From Kiritimatiellia bacterium (GTDB lineage: Bacteria; Verrucomicrobiota; Kiritimatiellia; RFP12; UBA1067): a stretch of DNA of 14,213 nucleotides. Each line of letters starts with the position of its first letter. The first letter of the stretch is position 1. Location of the stretch: contig JAFVZE010000136.1 in NCBI GenBank assembly GCA_017508315.1, positions 1 to 14,213 on the forward strand, written 5' to 3'. Under the pieces are notes generated by a model that did not search any database, was not told the origin of the DNA, and saw nothing but the letters and a program-made list of their open reading frames with translations. A program made the position numbers and the translations under genes. Positions 7,335-14,213 of this stretch are shown here, piece after piece.

Positions 7335-8705
7335 TCACGGCGCCAACACCGCGCTGCCGTCGCGGCGGTCGGTGCCCGAGAAATAAAACTCCTGTCCGGT
7401 GGCGTCCATGACGCTGCGCCACAGATCGCTTTCGAGCTGAACCGCCTGACGTTCGATGGTCGCCAGACGGATCGGAACGAGCGTGTAGCTGTCTCCCGTA
7501 TTTCCGACGACGCAGTTCGTGCGTCCGGCCATCGCCGCATGCACGGCGTTCCTCGCGAGCATGTAGCACCTGATCGCGTCGGTGCCGCGCGCCGGAACCG
7601 AACGCACCATGTAGCTCGGATCGAAATACTTGACGCTGCAGCTCTCGCCGCGGCTCTTGAAATGCGCCGCGATCCGCCCCTTGAGGAACATTCCGATATC
7701 CTTCTTGAGAACGTTGCCGCTCGCGTCGCGGCGCTCGGCCTCGCCTTCGATAAGATCCTGTCCCGCCCCTTCCGCGACCACCACCACCGCATGCGTCTTG
7801 CCGGCGGCGAAACGGTTCTCCAGCGCCCGCAGGAGCCCGTTCTCGCCCTCAAGCTCGAATTTCATCTCCGGGATTATGCAGAAATTGACGACCGGATTGG
7901 CGATCGAGGCGTAGGCGGCGATAAATCCCGAGTCGCGCCCCATCAGCTTGACAAGCCCGATTCCGTGCGCCGCGCCCTTGGCCTCCACATGAGCGTTGCG
8001 GATCACGTCGGAGGCGATGGAAACGGCCGTCTCGAAACCGAAACTGCGCCCGACGAACTGGAGATCGTTGTCGATCGTCTTGGGAATGCCGACGACGGAT
8101 ATCTTGAGTTTGCGCCGTATGCACTCCTCCGCGACGTCGCGCGCGCACCTGAGCGAACCGTCGCCGCCGACGCAGAAGAGGATGTTGATGTTCATGCGCT
8201 CGAGCGTATCGACGATTTCCCCTGTAGGCTGCTGTCCGCGGCTCGATCCGAGAATCGTGCCGCCCAGTTCGTGGATCGTGTCAACGACATCAGGATTGAG
8301 CATCACCGGCTGATAGCCGAATTTCGCCGAAAGCCCGGCGTAGCCGTAGCGGATGCCGTAGATGGTGCGGACCCCGTAATCGTACGAAAGGATCTCGACG
8401 AGCCCCTTGATGACGTTGTTAAGCCCCGGGCAGAGCCCGCCGGCGGTGACGATGCCGGCACGCGTCCATGACGGATCGTGGAATATCCTCTCCCTCGGGC
8501 CGGCGCGCTCGAACGTCGGCATTTCGCCGAATTTCTCCTCGAACCTGCGCATCAGAGATTCGTTCTCCGCCACCAGCACGCGCTCGCCTTCCTCCACGAA
8601 CTCGTGATGGCGCACGGGCGAGGAGATTTTGCATTCACCGAGGCTCTCCACCCGGCACGGCGTGAATTTGTTCCCTTCAACCAGTTTTTCGAGATTTGAG
8701 ATCAT
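7335..8705 (-). CDS. 6-phosphofructokinase, plant/spirochaete-like ATP-type
   Basis: 456 residues, longer than the 320-residue E. coli PfkA and close to plant-type PFKs. It phosphorylates fructose 6-phosphate to the 1,6-bisphosphate in glycolysis. Family motifs: RAGPRERIFHDP and IVTAGGLCPGLNNVI (about 67-99), GGDGS (180-184), GIPKTIDND (206-214) with the catalytic Asp pair D212/D214, MGRDSG (255-260) and PEMKFE. At the donor-selecting position, G183 in GGDGS (E. coli Gly104) favours ATP, because PPi enzymes have Asp there. K209 replaces E. coli Gly124 and is shared with PPi-PFKs and with plant or trypanosome ATP-PFKs. An ATP enzyme of that long clade is the best reading; PPi use is less likely. 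FDPSYMVRS near residue 380 also matches the plant type. Translation starts at ATG 8705 after GGGGA; it begins 12 bases after the rmlA stop. Confidence 0.92.
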   Translation of the reverse strand: MISNLEKLVEGNKFTPCRVESLGECKISSPVRHHEFVEEGERVLVAENESLMRRFEEKFGEMPTFERAGPRERIFHDPSWTRAGIVTAGGLCPGLNNVIKGLVEILSYDYGVRTIYGIRYGYAGLSAKFGYQPVMLNPDVVDTIHELGGTILGSSRGQQPTGEIVDTLERMNINILFCVGGDGSLRCARDVAEECIRRKLKISVVGIPKTIDNDLQFVGRSFGFETAVSIASDVIRNAHVEAKGAAHGIGLVKLMGRDSGFIAAYASIANPVVNFCIIPEMKFELEGENGLLRALENRFAAGKTHAVVVVAEGAGQDLIEGEAERRDASGNVLKKDIGMFLKGRIAAHFKSRGESCSVKYFDPSYMVRSVPARGTDAIRCYMLARNAVHAAMAGRTNCVVGNTGDSYTLVPIRLATIERQAVQLESDLWRSVMDATGQEFYFSGTDRRDGSAVLAP

Positions 8706-8717
8706 GTGGAAATTCCC

Positions 8718-9584
8718 CTACAGAAGATTTTTCAGATATTCGCCGTAACTTGATTTGCCGTATCCTGCGGCAAGGCGTTTAAGCCGTTCATCGTCGATCC
8801 AGCCGCGGCTCCAGGCGATCTCCTCTACGCAGCTCATCTGCAACCCCTGGCGGTCGATGATCGCGCGGACAAAATTGGTGGCGTCGGCAAGCGACTGGTG
8901 GGTACCGGTGTCGAGCCACGCGAAGCCGCGGCTCATCACCTTGACCTTCAGCTCCCCGCGATTGAGATATTCTCGGTTGATGTCGGTGATCTCGTATTCG
9001 CCGCGCGCGGAGGGTTTGAGATTTTTGGCGATCTCCACCACCGAACCGGGATAGAAATAAAGCCCCACCACCGCGTAGTTGGATTTCGGAACCGAAGGCT
9101 TCTCTTCCAAGGAAACGACATTGCCGTCACGGTCGAACTCGACGACGCCGTAGCGTTCGGGATCGGCCACCCGGTAGCCGAACACTGTCGGCGCGGAATC
9201 CGCGGCGGCGGCTTTGAGCATCTTCGGCAGTTCCGCGCCGTAGAAAATGTTGTCGCCCAGAACGAGACACACATCGTCGCCGCCGATGAAATCTTCGCCG
9301 ATGACGAAAGCCTGCGCAAGCCCGTCGGGCTTCTCCTGCACCCTGTAGGAGAACTTCATCCCGAGCGAAGCGCCGTCTCCCAGAAGCCGCTCGAACATCG
9401 GCAGATCGCCGGGGGTCGATACGATCAGCACTTCGCGGATGCCCGCAAGCATCAGAGTCGAAAGCGGATAAAAGATCATCGGCTTGTCGTAAACGGGGAG
9501 AAGCTGTTTCGAGATAACCTTGGTAAGCGGATGCAGACGGGTTCCGGCCCCGCCGGCGAGTATTATGCCTTTTCTCACCTTCAT
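8718..9584 (-). CDS. rmlA: glucose-1-phosphate thymidylyltransferase RmlA/RfbA
   Basis: 288 residues from ATG at 9584, the usual RmlA length. It makes dTDP-glucose from glucose 1-phosphate and dTTP, the first step to dTDP-L-rhamnose and other dTDP-sugars. Visible motifs are the nucleotide loop GGAGTRL (11-17) with the catalytic-region Lys26 in [30 protein letters not shown] with metal-binding D111, EEKP (160-163), [21 protein letters not shown] and WLDTGTH. The frame is open a further 40 codons upstream (to 9704), but those codons are Arg-rich, unlike the family, and overlap the preceding gene. An excellent ribosome site (AGGAAGGGGG, 9595-9586) fixes the start at 9584. No rmlB, rmlC or rmlD is adjacent, so the rest of the sugar pathway must be elsewhere. 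Confidence 0.95.
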   Translation of the reverse strand: MKVRKGIILAGGAGTRLHPLTKVISKQLLPVYDKPMIFYPLSTLMLAGIREVLIVSTPGDLPMFERLLGDGASLGMKFSYRVQEKPDGLAQAFVIGEDFIGGDDVCLVLGDNIFYGAELPKMLKAAAADSAPTVFGYRVADPERYGVVEFDRDGNVVSLEEKPSVPKSNYAVVGLYFYPGSVVEIAKNLKPSARGEYEITDINREYLNRGELKVKVMSRGFAWLDTGTHQSLADATNFVRAIIDRQGLQMSCVEEIAWSRGWIDDERLKRLAAGYGKSSYGEYLKNLL

Positions 9585-9624
9585 GCCCCCTTCCTGAACT
9601 CTGCCGCCAGTCCGAACGCCCCGG

Positions 9625-10359
9625 TCACTGACCGAGCGCGAGACGTTCCGCAAGCCGCGGCGGAAGCCCCGCTTCAAGCACCTTCTTCTGGGCGGCCGCC
9701 ACATCGTATTCCAGACGCCGGAAGCGCACCATGCGCTCCTTCGGACTGTATATCACGTAAGCGGAGCGCGGGTCGCCGTCGCGCGGCTGCCCCACCGACC
9801 CCACGTTGATGAAATATTTCCTGCCGACGGGAAGCTTGAAATCCTGAGCGTCGATGCGGTAAACCGCGCCCATCTGCTTCTCGTAGATCATCGGGCAGTG
9901 CGTGTGTCCGTGGAAACACAGCGGAGTCACCTGATGGACGAAATGCGCCTCCGCCTGAAGATGATCGAAGACGTAGCCGAAACCTTCGGGATTGTCCATC
10001 GTCGAATGAACAAGCGTTATGCCCATCGAAGTCTTGGAGAACGGAAGGTTCCTGAGATACATGATCTCTTCGACCGACAACTGCTTGCGCGTCCATTCGA
10101 TGACCGCCGCCGCATGCGGATTGAAATCGGCGAGATTCTGCCGCGAAGACACGTAATGGTCGTGATTGCCCATCACCACCGGGCAGTTGAGTTCCCGTAT
10201 CTTCTGGAGGCATTCGTGTGGTCTGGCGTTGTAGCCGACGACATCCCCGGTGCAGAGATAATCGGTGACGCCCTGGGCACGGCAGTCTTCAAGCACCCTC
10301 TCCAGAGCGTCGATGTTCGCGTGGATATCCCCGAGTACCGCAAAAACCCTGTCCGCCAT
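9625..10359 (-). CDS. calcineurin-like metallophosphoesterase (YfcE-type)
   Basis: 244 residues, cytoplasmic, with no signal or membrane segment. The dimetal phosphoesterase motifs are in order: GDIHAN (D11, H13), GDVVGYN (D39), GNHDHY (N65, H66, D67), LVHST (H118) and HGHTH (H150, H152, H154). [19 protein letters not shown] near residues 188-206 is typical of the YfcE/MJ0936-like group (Metallophos_2). Such enzymes hydrolyse phosphodiesters or phosphomonoesters; the natural substrate cannot be read from the sequence. Relatives are often annotated as phosphodiesterases or, loosely, diadenosine tetraphosphatases. AAAGGGG precedes the ATG. The gene begins 9 bases after the ispD stop and is followed by a 40-base gap to rmlA, inside the same operon. 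Confidence 0.9.
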   Translation of the reverse strand: MADRVFAVLGDIHANIDALERVLEDCRAQGVTDYLCTGDVVGYNARPHECLQKIRELNCPVVMGNHDHYVSSRQNLADFNPHAAAVIEWTRKQLSVEEIMYLRNLPFSKTSMGITLVHSTMDNPEGFGYVFDHLQAEAHFVHQVTPLCFHGHTHCPMIYEKQMGAVYRIDAQDFKLPVGRKYFINVGSVGQPRDGDPRSAYVIYSPKERMVRFRRLEYDVAAAQKKVLEAGLPPRLAERLALGQ

Positions 10360-10368
10360 TCTGCCCCT

Positions 10369-11037
10369 TTATTTCAGCAACGCCCCGGCCACCTGAAGAT
10401 CCTCGACCGTCGTGATCTTCAGATTCGGCCTGAGATTCTCGACCAGTTTGACCTGGGCGCCGTTGAGCTCGACGGCTTCGCAGTCGTCGGTGACGACCCG
10501 CTTGCCGAGATTGGCGAAAGCCGCGCGCAGCTCGCGGATCTGAAAAGCCTGCGGAGTCTGGACGCTCCAGAGCTTCTCCCGGGGAACGGTCGCCGAGACG
10601 GTGCAGCCCTTCTCGCAGCGCTTGATCGTATCGGTCACCGGACGGGCGCAGGCGACCGCAGGAGTGCGCCGCACGGCCTTGGCGACTTCGGAGATCATCT
10701 CCGGCGTGACGAGCGGCCTCGCCGAATCGTGGATCAGCACATGGCGGGTGTCGACATCGCAGGCAGCCAGACCTGCGGCCACCGACTCCTGCCGCTTCGA
10801 TCCGCCGGGAACGATCGCGTGGAGTTTGGAGATGCCGAACATCTTCACCACCGCCTTCGAAGCGATGAGCTGTTCTTTGCGCACCACCAGAACGATCTTA
10901 TCGACATCCTGGCTCCGCTCGAACGCGAGCAGACTCCAGGCCACCACCGGCTTGTTCACGAGCGACAGAAAGGCCTTGTCGACCCCGCCGCCCATTCTTT
11001 CGGATTTGCCGGCCGCCAAAATTATCGCAGTAGTCAT
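10369..11037 (-). CDS. ispD: 2-C-methyl-D-erythritol 4-phosphate cytidylyltransferase IspD
   Basis: 222 residues from ATG at 11037. IspD joins CTP to methylerythritol 4-phosphate in the non-mevalonate isoprenoid pathway. Motifs: AIILAAGKSERMGGGVDKAF (CTP loop, with R14 and K21 at the positions of the E. coli catalytic Arg20 and Lys27), IHDSARPLVTPEMI (103-115), VTDTIK, LWSVQTPQAF, VTDDCEAVE and NLKITTVEDL with K207. An upstream in-frame ATG at 11091 would add 18 residues read from within secA; GGGAGG (11051-11046), 8 bases before the ATG at 11037, and family alignment favour the shorter form. The ATG overlaps the secA TGA stop (ATGA), indicating coupled translation. Confidence 0.94.
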   Translation of the reverse strand: MTTAIILAAGKSERMGGGVDKAFLSLVNKPVVAWSLLAFERSQDVDKIVLVVRKEQLIASKAVVKMFGISKLHAIVPGGSKRQESVAAGLAACDVDTRHVLIHDSARPLVTPEMISEVAKAVRRTPAVACARPVTDTIKRCEKGCTVSATVPREKLWSVQTPQAFQIRELRAAFANLGKRVVTDDCEAVELNGAQVKLVENLRPNLKITTVEDLQVAGALLK

Positions 11038-14009
11038 AGTAGATTCCTCCCGCAGCATTTTTTGTATTTTTTCCCGGAACCGCAAGGGCACGGGTCGTTG
11101 CGCCCGGCCGACGCAGCAGCAGCCGCGCTTCTTGGCACCGCGGCGGCGGCGCGGGCCGAACTCATCATCGAGGCGAAGACATCGGCGACGCTCGCCGGTG
11201 CGCTTTCTTTAGGTTCTGCGCCATCCGCCGAGACGTCATCCCGGTTGGTGCGCGCGGCGTTCTGCGCCATCATGTCGAAAAGGCTGCGCATGCGCGAAAC
11301 GGTGGCGCTGCGGAACTCCGATGAGACGACTTTCGATTTGATGGTGGTCATCAGCGTCTCGAACATCTCGAAAGCTTCCTTCTTGTACTCGATGAGCGGA
11401 TCGCGCTGACCGTAGGCGCGCAGATTGACGCCGTGCCGCAAATCGTCCATCGCCCGGAGATAATCCTGCCATTCGCGGTCGATGACCTGCAGGAACACGC
11501 CGCGCTCCATGTAGGGGAGCGTTTCCTGGTCTTCTCCCGCGCACTTGGTCTCGTAAGCCTCCTCCACGCGTTTCATCACGAGATCGCCGGCCTTGCCGGG
11601 CGTTCCCATGAGCGGACGGATCTCGTCTTCGGTAACCGTAATCGGGAAAGTGACTCCGAGCCAGTCCATGAAATCGCCGAGACTGCCGTCCTTGGCGTCG
11701 AAAAGATACCTCTCCGCCTGCGTCATGACGAGATCGTTCATGACGTCGAGAATGAGATTGTGCACCGACGCGGCGTCTCCGCAGAGCACTCTGCCGCGAA
11801 GTTCGTAGACGATAGAACGCTGGCGGTTCATCACGTCATCGTATTCGAGCGTGCGTTTGCGCACCGCGAAATGCTGCTGCTCGACGCGGCGCTGGGCGGT
11901 TTCCACGGAGCGGTTGAGCCACTTGTGCTCCATCACCTCGCCTTCCTTCATCCCGAGACGCTGCATGATGCCGGAAATGCGCTGCGAGCCGAAAAGCCGC
12001 ATGAGCTGATCCTCGAGCGAAATGAAGAACTGCGAGCTTCCGGGGTCTCCCTGACGCGAACAGCGTCCGCGCAGCTGGCGGTCGATGCGGCGCGACTCAT
12101 GGCGTTCGGAGCCGATGACGTGCAGACCGCCAAGTTCGGTCACTCCCTCGCCGAGCTTGATGTCGGTTCCGCGTCCGGCCATGTTGGTGGCGATCGTCAC
12201 CGCTCCGCGCATACCCGCAAGCGAGACGATCTCCGCCTCGCGGGCGTGGTTTTTGGCGTTCAGGACCTCGTGGGGGATGTGCGCGATCTTGAGCATCCTC
12301 GAAAGAACTTCCGAGGTATCCACCGTGACCGTGCCGAGAAGAACCGGCTGTCCCTTCTCGTGGCGCTTCTGGACGTCGGCGATGATCGCCTTGAACTTCT
12401 CGCGCTGGGTGCGGTAGATCTGATCGTTGCCGTCGACGCGGTTCACCGGCTTGTTGGTCGGGATCGACACGACGTCGAGCTTGTAGATGTCCTTGAATTC
12501 GCGCGCTTCGGTCTCGGCCGTGCCGGTCATGCCGGAAAGCTTCCTGTAGAGACGGAAGTAGTTCTGGATGGTGATCGTCGCGAGAGTCTGCGACTCCTTC
12601 TCGATCTCCACGCCCTCTTTCGCCTCGACGGCCTGATGCAGACCGTCGGACCAGCGGCGGCCCGGCAGCACGCGGCCGGTGAATTCGTCGACGATGTAGA
12701 CGTGGTTGTCCTGAACGACGTAGTCGACGTCGCGCTCGTAGAGACAGTAGGCGCGCAGGAGCTGATCGACGACGTGAACGCGGTCGGACTTCTCCACGAA
12801 CGCGCTCTGGGCGTCGCGGCGGCGCTCGATGCGCTCGCCGTCGGAAAGCGTCTCGTCGCCGTCGATCGCCGACATTTCGGCGGCGAGATCGGGCAGGACG
12901 AACAGTTTAGGATCGCTCGGGCAGATCTTCTCGCATCCGCGGTCGGTAAGCGAAACTTCGCGCGTGCGCTCGCTGATGGTGAAGTAAAGCTCGTCGCGCA
13001 GCTCGCGGGCGCGCTCCTTGTGCATCTCGGAGAGCATCTGCATTTCGACGTCTTCGTGCAGCTTGCGGATGTCGGCGTTCTCCAGAAGATGCATGAGCTG
13101 CTTGTGCTTGGGCATCGAATGGTAGACCTGATAGATATACTCCTTGGTCTTGACGGTATCGCCGGACTCGAAAGCCTTCTTCGCTTTGGCGATCAGGTCG
13201 TTGCACATCGAAGACTGAACCCGCACGATCGACGAAACCATGGGGTTGATTTCGTTGTACACGTGCGAAGTCGAGACCGTGGCCGGACCGGAGATTATGA
13301 GCGGCGTGCGCGCCTCGTCGATGAGGATCGAATCCACTTCGTCGACGATCGCGAAATGGTGGCCGTTCTGCACCACCTGTTCGGGGCGCTGGGCCATGCC
13401 GTTGTCGCGCAGATAGTCGAAACCGAACTCGGAATTGGTGCCGTAGGTGATGTCGCAGAGATACTGCGCACGGCGCTCTTCGCTGTCCATCGAGTTCTGG
13501 ATGCAGCCGACGGTAAGTCCGAGGTATCTGTAAAGATGCCCCATCCAGGTGGCGTCGCGGCGGGCGAGATAGTCGTTGACGGTGACGAGCTGGACGTTCT
13601 TGCCGGCAAGCGCGTTCAGATAGAGCGGCAGCGTCGCCACGAGCGTCTTTCCCTCGCCGGTCTGCATTTCCGAAATTTTCCCCTGATGCAGAACGATGCC
13701 GCCTATGAGCTGCACGTCGAACGGAACCATGTTCCACGTAAGCGTATGCCCGCAGACCTCCTCGGTCGTCCCCACCAGTTTACGGCAGGCGTTCTTCACC
13801 AGCGCGTAAGCCTCGGGCAGAATGTCGTCGAGCGACTCGCCGTTGGCCACGCGCTCTTTAAACTCCTGTGTTTTGCGCGGAAAATCCTCGTCGGTGAAGT
13901 TTTTTGCCTGATATTCGCCCTCAATGCGGTTGATTTCACGGACGATCGGCCAGAGCTTTTTCAGCTCGCGATCGTTCTTTGTTCCGAATATAGCCTTCAA
14001 TAAGTTCAT
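11034..14009 (-). CDS. secA: preprotein translocase ATPase SecA
   Basis: 991 residues; SecA drives proteins through SecYEG using ATP. Visible parts: Walker A MQTGEGKT (115-122), VTVNDYLARRD, YGTNSEFGFDYLRDN, Walker B/DEAD-like IVDEVDSILIDEART (221-235), IVDEFTGR, GRRWSDGLHQAVEAKEGV, MTGTAETE, TIATNMAGRGTDIKLG (about 605-620), GRCSRQGDPGSSQFF, and the C-terminal SEC-C zinc motif NDPCPCGSGKKYKKCCG (971-987), which binds SecB or ribosomes in other species. Compared with E. coli SecA there is an extra block of roughly 70 residues (about 265-335) after the ISGPA segment; similar long forms occur, as I recall, in Bacteroidetes and PVC SecA. An Ala-rich linker (about 950-969) precedes the zinc motif. 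First gene of the operon; no Shine-Dalgarno sequence is visible before its ATG. The 3' end overlaps ispD. Confidence 0.97.
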   Translation of the reverse strand: MNLLKAIFGTKNDRELKKLWPIVREINRIEGEYQAKNFTDEDFPRKTQEFKERVANGESLDDILPEAYALVKNACRKLVGTTEEVCGHTLTWNMVPFDVQLIGGIVLHQGKISEMQTGEGKTLVATLPLYLNALAGKNVQLVTVNDYLARRDATWMGHLYRYLGLTVGCIQNSMDSEERRAQYLCDITYGTNSEFGFDYLRDNGMAQRPEQVVQNGHHFAIVDEVDSILIDEARTPLIISGPATVSTSHVYNEINPMVSSIVRVQSSMCNDLIAKAKKAFESGDTVKTKEYIYQVYHSMPKHKQLMHLLENADIRKLHEDVEMQMLSEMHKERARELRDELYFTISERTREVSLTDRGCEKICPSDPKLFVLPDLAAEMSAIDGDETLSDGERIERRRDAQSAFVEKSDRVHVVDQLLRAYCLYERDVDYVVQDNHVYIVDEFTGRVLPGRRWSDGLHQAVEAKEGVEIEKESQTLATITIQNYFRLYRKLSGMTGTAETEAREFKDIYKLDVVSIPTNKPVNRVDGNDQIYRTQREKFKAIIADVQKRHEKGQPVLLGTVTVDTSEVLSRMLKIAHIPHEVLNAKNHAREAEIVSLAGMRGAVTIATNMAGRGTDIKLGEGVTELGGLHVIGSERHESRRIDRQLRGRCSRQGDPGSSQFFISLEDQLMRLFGSQRISGIMQRLGMKEGEVMEHKWLNRSVETAQRRVEQQHFAVRKRTLEYDDVMNRQRSIVYELRGRVLCGDAASVHNLILDVMNDLVMTQAERYLFDAKDGSLGDFMDWLGVTFPITVTEDEIRPLMGTPGKAGDLVMKRVEEAYETKCAGEDQETLPYMERGVFLQVIDREWQDYLRAMDDLRHGVNLRAYGQRDPLIEYKKEAFEMFETLMTTIKSKVVSSEFRSATVSRMRSLFDMMAQNAARTNRDDVSADGAEPKESAPASVADVFASMMSSARAAAAVPRSAAAAASAGRNDPCPCGSGKKYKKCCGRNLL
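11046..11051 (-). promoter_or_regulatory. ispD ribosome binding site embedded in secA
   Basis: GGGAGG on the minus strand, 8 bases before the ispD ATG at 11037. The same bases are part of the codons for the final Cys-Gly-Arg of the SecA zinc motif. It decides the ispD start against the longer in-frame ATG at 11091. Confidence 0.8.
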
Positions 14010-14020
14010 AATTGGCTGAT

Positions 14021-14048
14021 ATTATACCATATTCTACGAGCCAAAAAC
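14021..14048 (-). promoter_or_regulatory. secA operon promoter, extended -10
   Basis: On the minus strand TGG TATAAT (14029-14021) is a consensus extended -10 element. The -35 region is weak: only T-rich GTTTTT or similar at a 16-base spacing. The predicted start is near 14014, about 5 bases before the secA ATG at 14009, so the message would be almost leaderless, in keeping with the lack of a Shine-Dalgarno sequence. The -10 and following bases (TATAATATC) are identical to those of the small basic protein promoter. Confidence 0.65.
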
Positions 14049-14125
14049 CTATCACCCCCGACTAACGCACCTTCAGCCGCCAAATGGATGAAAATCCGTC
14101 CTTCGGCACGATTAGCAGTCTAAAC

Positions 14126-14149
14126 GTAAACAACGCTTACGCGAAAGCG
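14126..14149 (-). terminator. weak possible terminator after the dehydrogenase gene
   Basis: In the minus-strand RNA, CGCTT (14149-14145) can pair with AAGCG (14138-14134) over a six-base loop, followed by the imperfect T-rich TTGTTTACG. The stem is only 5 bp, so it is a poor intrinsic terminator. The rest of the 14041-14156 gap holds only short hairpins and nothing else I can name. Confidence 0.25.
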
Positions 14150-14156
14150 GGTCTTA

Positions 14157-14213
14157 TTATCTCGCGAGCCAGCCGCCGTCCACCGGCAGAACGATGCCGC
14201 TGATGTAGTCCGA
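14157..14213 (-). CDS. short-chain dehydrogenase/reductase, C-terminal end only (KduD-like)
   Basis: Only the last 18 codons and the TAA stop are in the window; the start lies beyond 14213. They read SDYISGIVLPVDGGWLAR, which is the classic SDR ending 'SDYITGQ.L.VDGGW', where the Gly-Gly precedes the C-terminus. The GGWLAR end matches, from memory, that of KduD (2-dehydro-3-deoxy-D-gluconate 5-dehydrogenase, pectin/uronate breakdown) and related sugar-acid dehydrogenases. The SDR family is well supported even from this fragment; the substrate is a guess. A second in-frame TAA follows the stop. It appears to belong to a different transcript, since the secA promoter lies between. Confidence 0.8.
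   Translation of the reverse strand, partial: SDYISGIVLPVDGGWLAR

Noticed and set aside
7158..8471. 437-codon open frame on the plus strand
   Set aside because: Antisense to the phosphofructokinase and the start of the membrane protein; an Arg/Asp-rich shadow with no ribosome site or motif.
9585..9704. Forty-codon upstream extension of rmlA
   Set aside because: Overlaps the metallophosphoesterase gene, is Arg-rich and absent from the RmlA family; the AGGAAGGGGG site fixes the start at 9584.
11038..11091. Eighteen-codon upstream extension of ispD
   Set aside because: Lies inside the secA zinc-motif coding region and lacks family similarity; GGGAGG precedes the ATG at 11037.
9898..11409. 503-codon open frame on the plus strand
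   Set aside because: Runs antisense across parts of three well-identified genes (metallophosphoesterase, ispD, secA), which a real gene would not be expected to do.
11433..14003. 856-codon open frame on the plus strand
   Set aside because: Exact antisense of secA. Composition (Val/Leu/Asp/His-rich, no domains) is that of a shadow frame, and secA is certain.
14041..14156. Possible riboswitch or small RNA upstream of secA
   Set aside because: Only short hairpins (for example GGAT-TTTC-ATCC) are visible, no known motif, and the predicted secA start lies downstream, so this sequence would not be in the secA message.

Overview
The window is about 14.2 kb of bacterial chromosome with every recognisable gene on the minus strand, so genes are read here from high to low coordinates. 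A 50-residue lysine/arginine-rich protein at 1800-1952 closely resembles the small basic 'signature protein' of the PVC superphylum (Planctomycetes, Verrucomicrobia, Chlamydiae, Lentisphaerae and relatives). The SecA type (extra block after the DEAD motif, GRCSRQGD motif) and the plant/spirochaete-like phosphofructokinase fit that group. GC-rich coding sequence and an outer-membrane TonB-dependent receptor point to a Gram-negative member, possibly Lentisphaerota, Kiritimatiellota or Verrucomicrobiota; the phylum is an inference.

Layout, in transcription order. (1) 14213-14157: last 18 codons of a short-chain dehydrogenase with a KduD-like ending. (2) A 147-base gap holding a secA promoter with an extended -10 element whose predicted start lies only about 5 bases before the secA ATG. 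(3) 14009-1987: one tightly packed run of eight genes, secA, ispD, a metallophosphoesterase, rmlA, a plant-type 6-phosphofructokinase, a DUF2723/GT-C-like membrane protein with a TPR tail, recO, and a parvulin-type lipoprotein. Gaps are 3 to 40 bases, and secA/ispD and recO/ppi overlap by ATGA, so this looks like a single operon. (4) 2009-1743: the small basic protein gene with its own near-consensus promoter, whose -35 lies inside the lipoprotein gene, and a strong intrinsic terminator. (5) 1740-1: a cobalamin-riboswitch-like leader followed by a TonB-dependent receptor (BtuB-like vitamin B12 receptor by context), cut by the window edge after 540 codons.

The genes serve preprotein export (SecA), folding of exported proteins (PPIase lipoprotein), isoprenoid synthesis (IspD), nucleotide-sugar supply for surface glycans (RmlA) and probably glycosyl transfer at the membrane (DUF2723 protein), glycolysis (PFK), recombinational repair (RecO) and, in the separately controlled last unit, corrinoid uptake. 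Most of this is housekeeping. The points that stand out are the apparent reordering of conserved segments in the parvulin domain (SHIL strand after, not before, the rest of the domain), the non-canonical riboswitch leader with a B12-box-like string on its 5' side, the near-leaderless secA promoter, and a stop codon that doubles as an extended -10 element. No mobile element, CRISPR array, tRNA or rRNA was seen.
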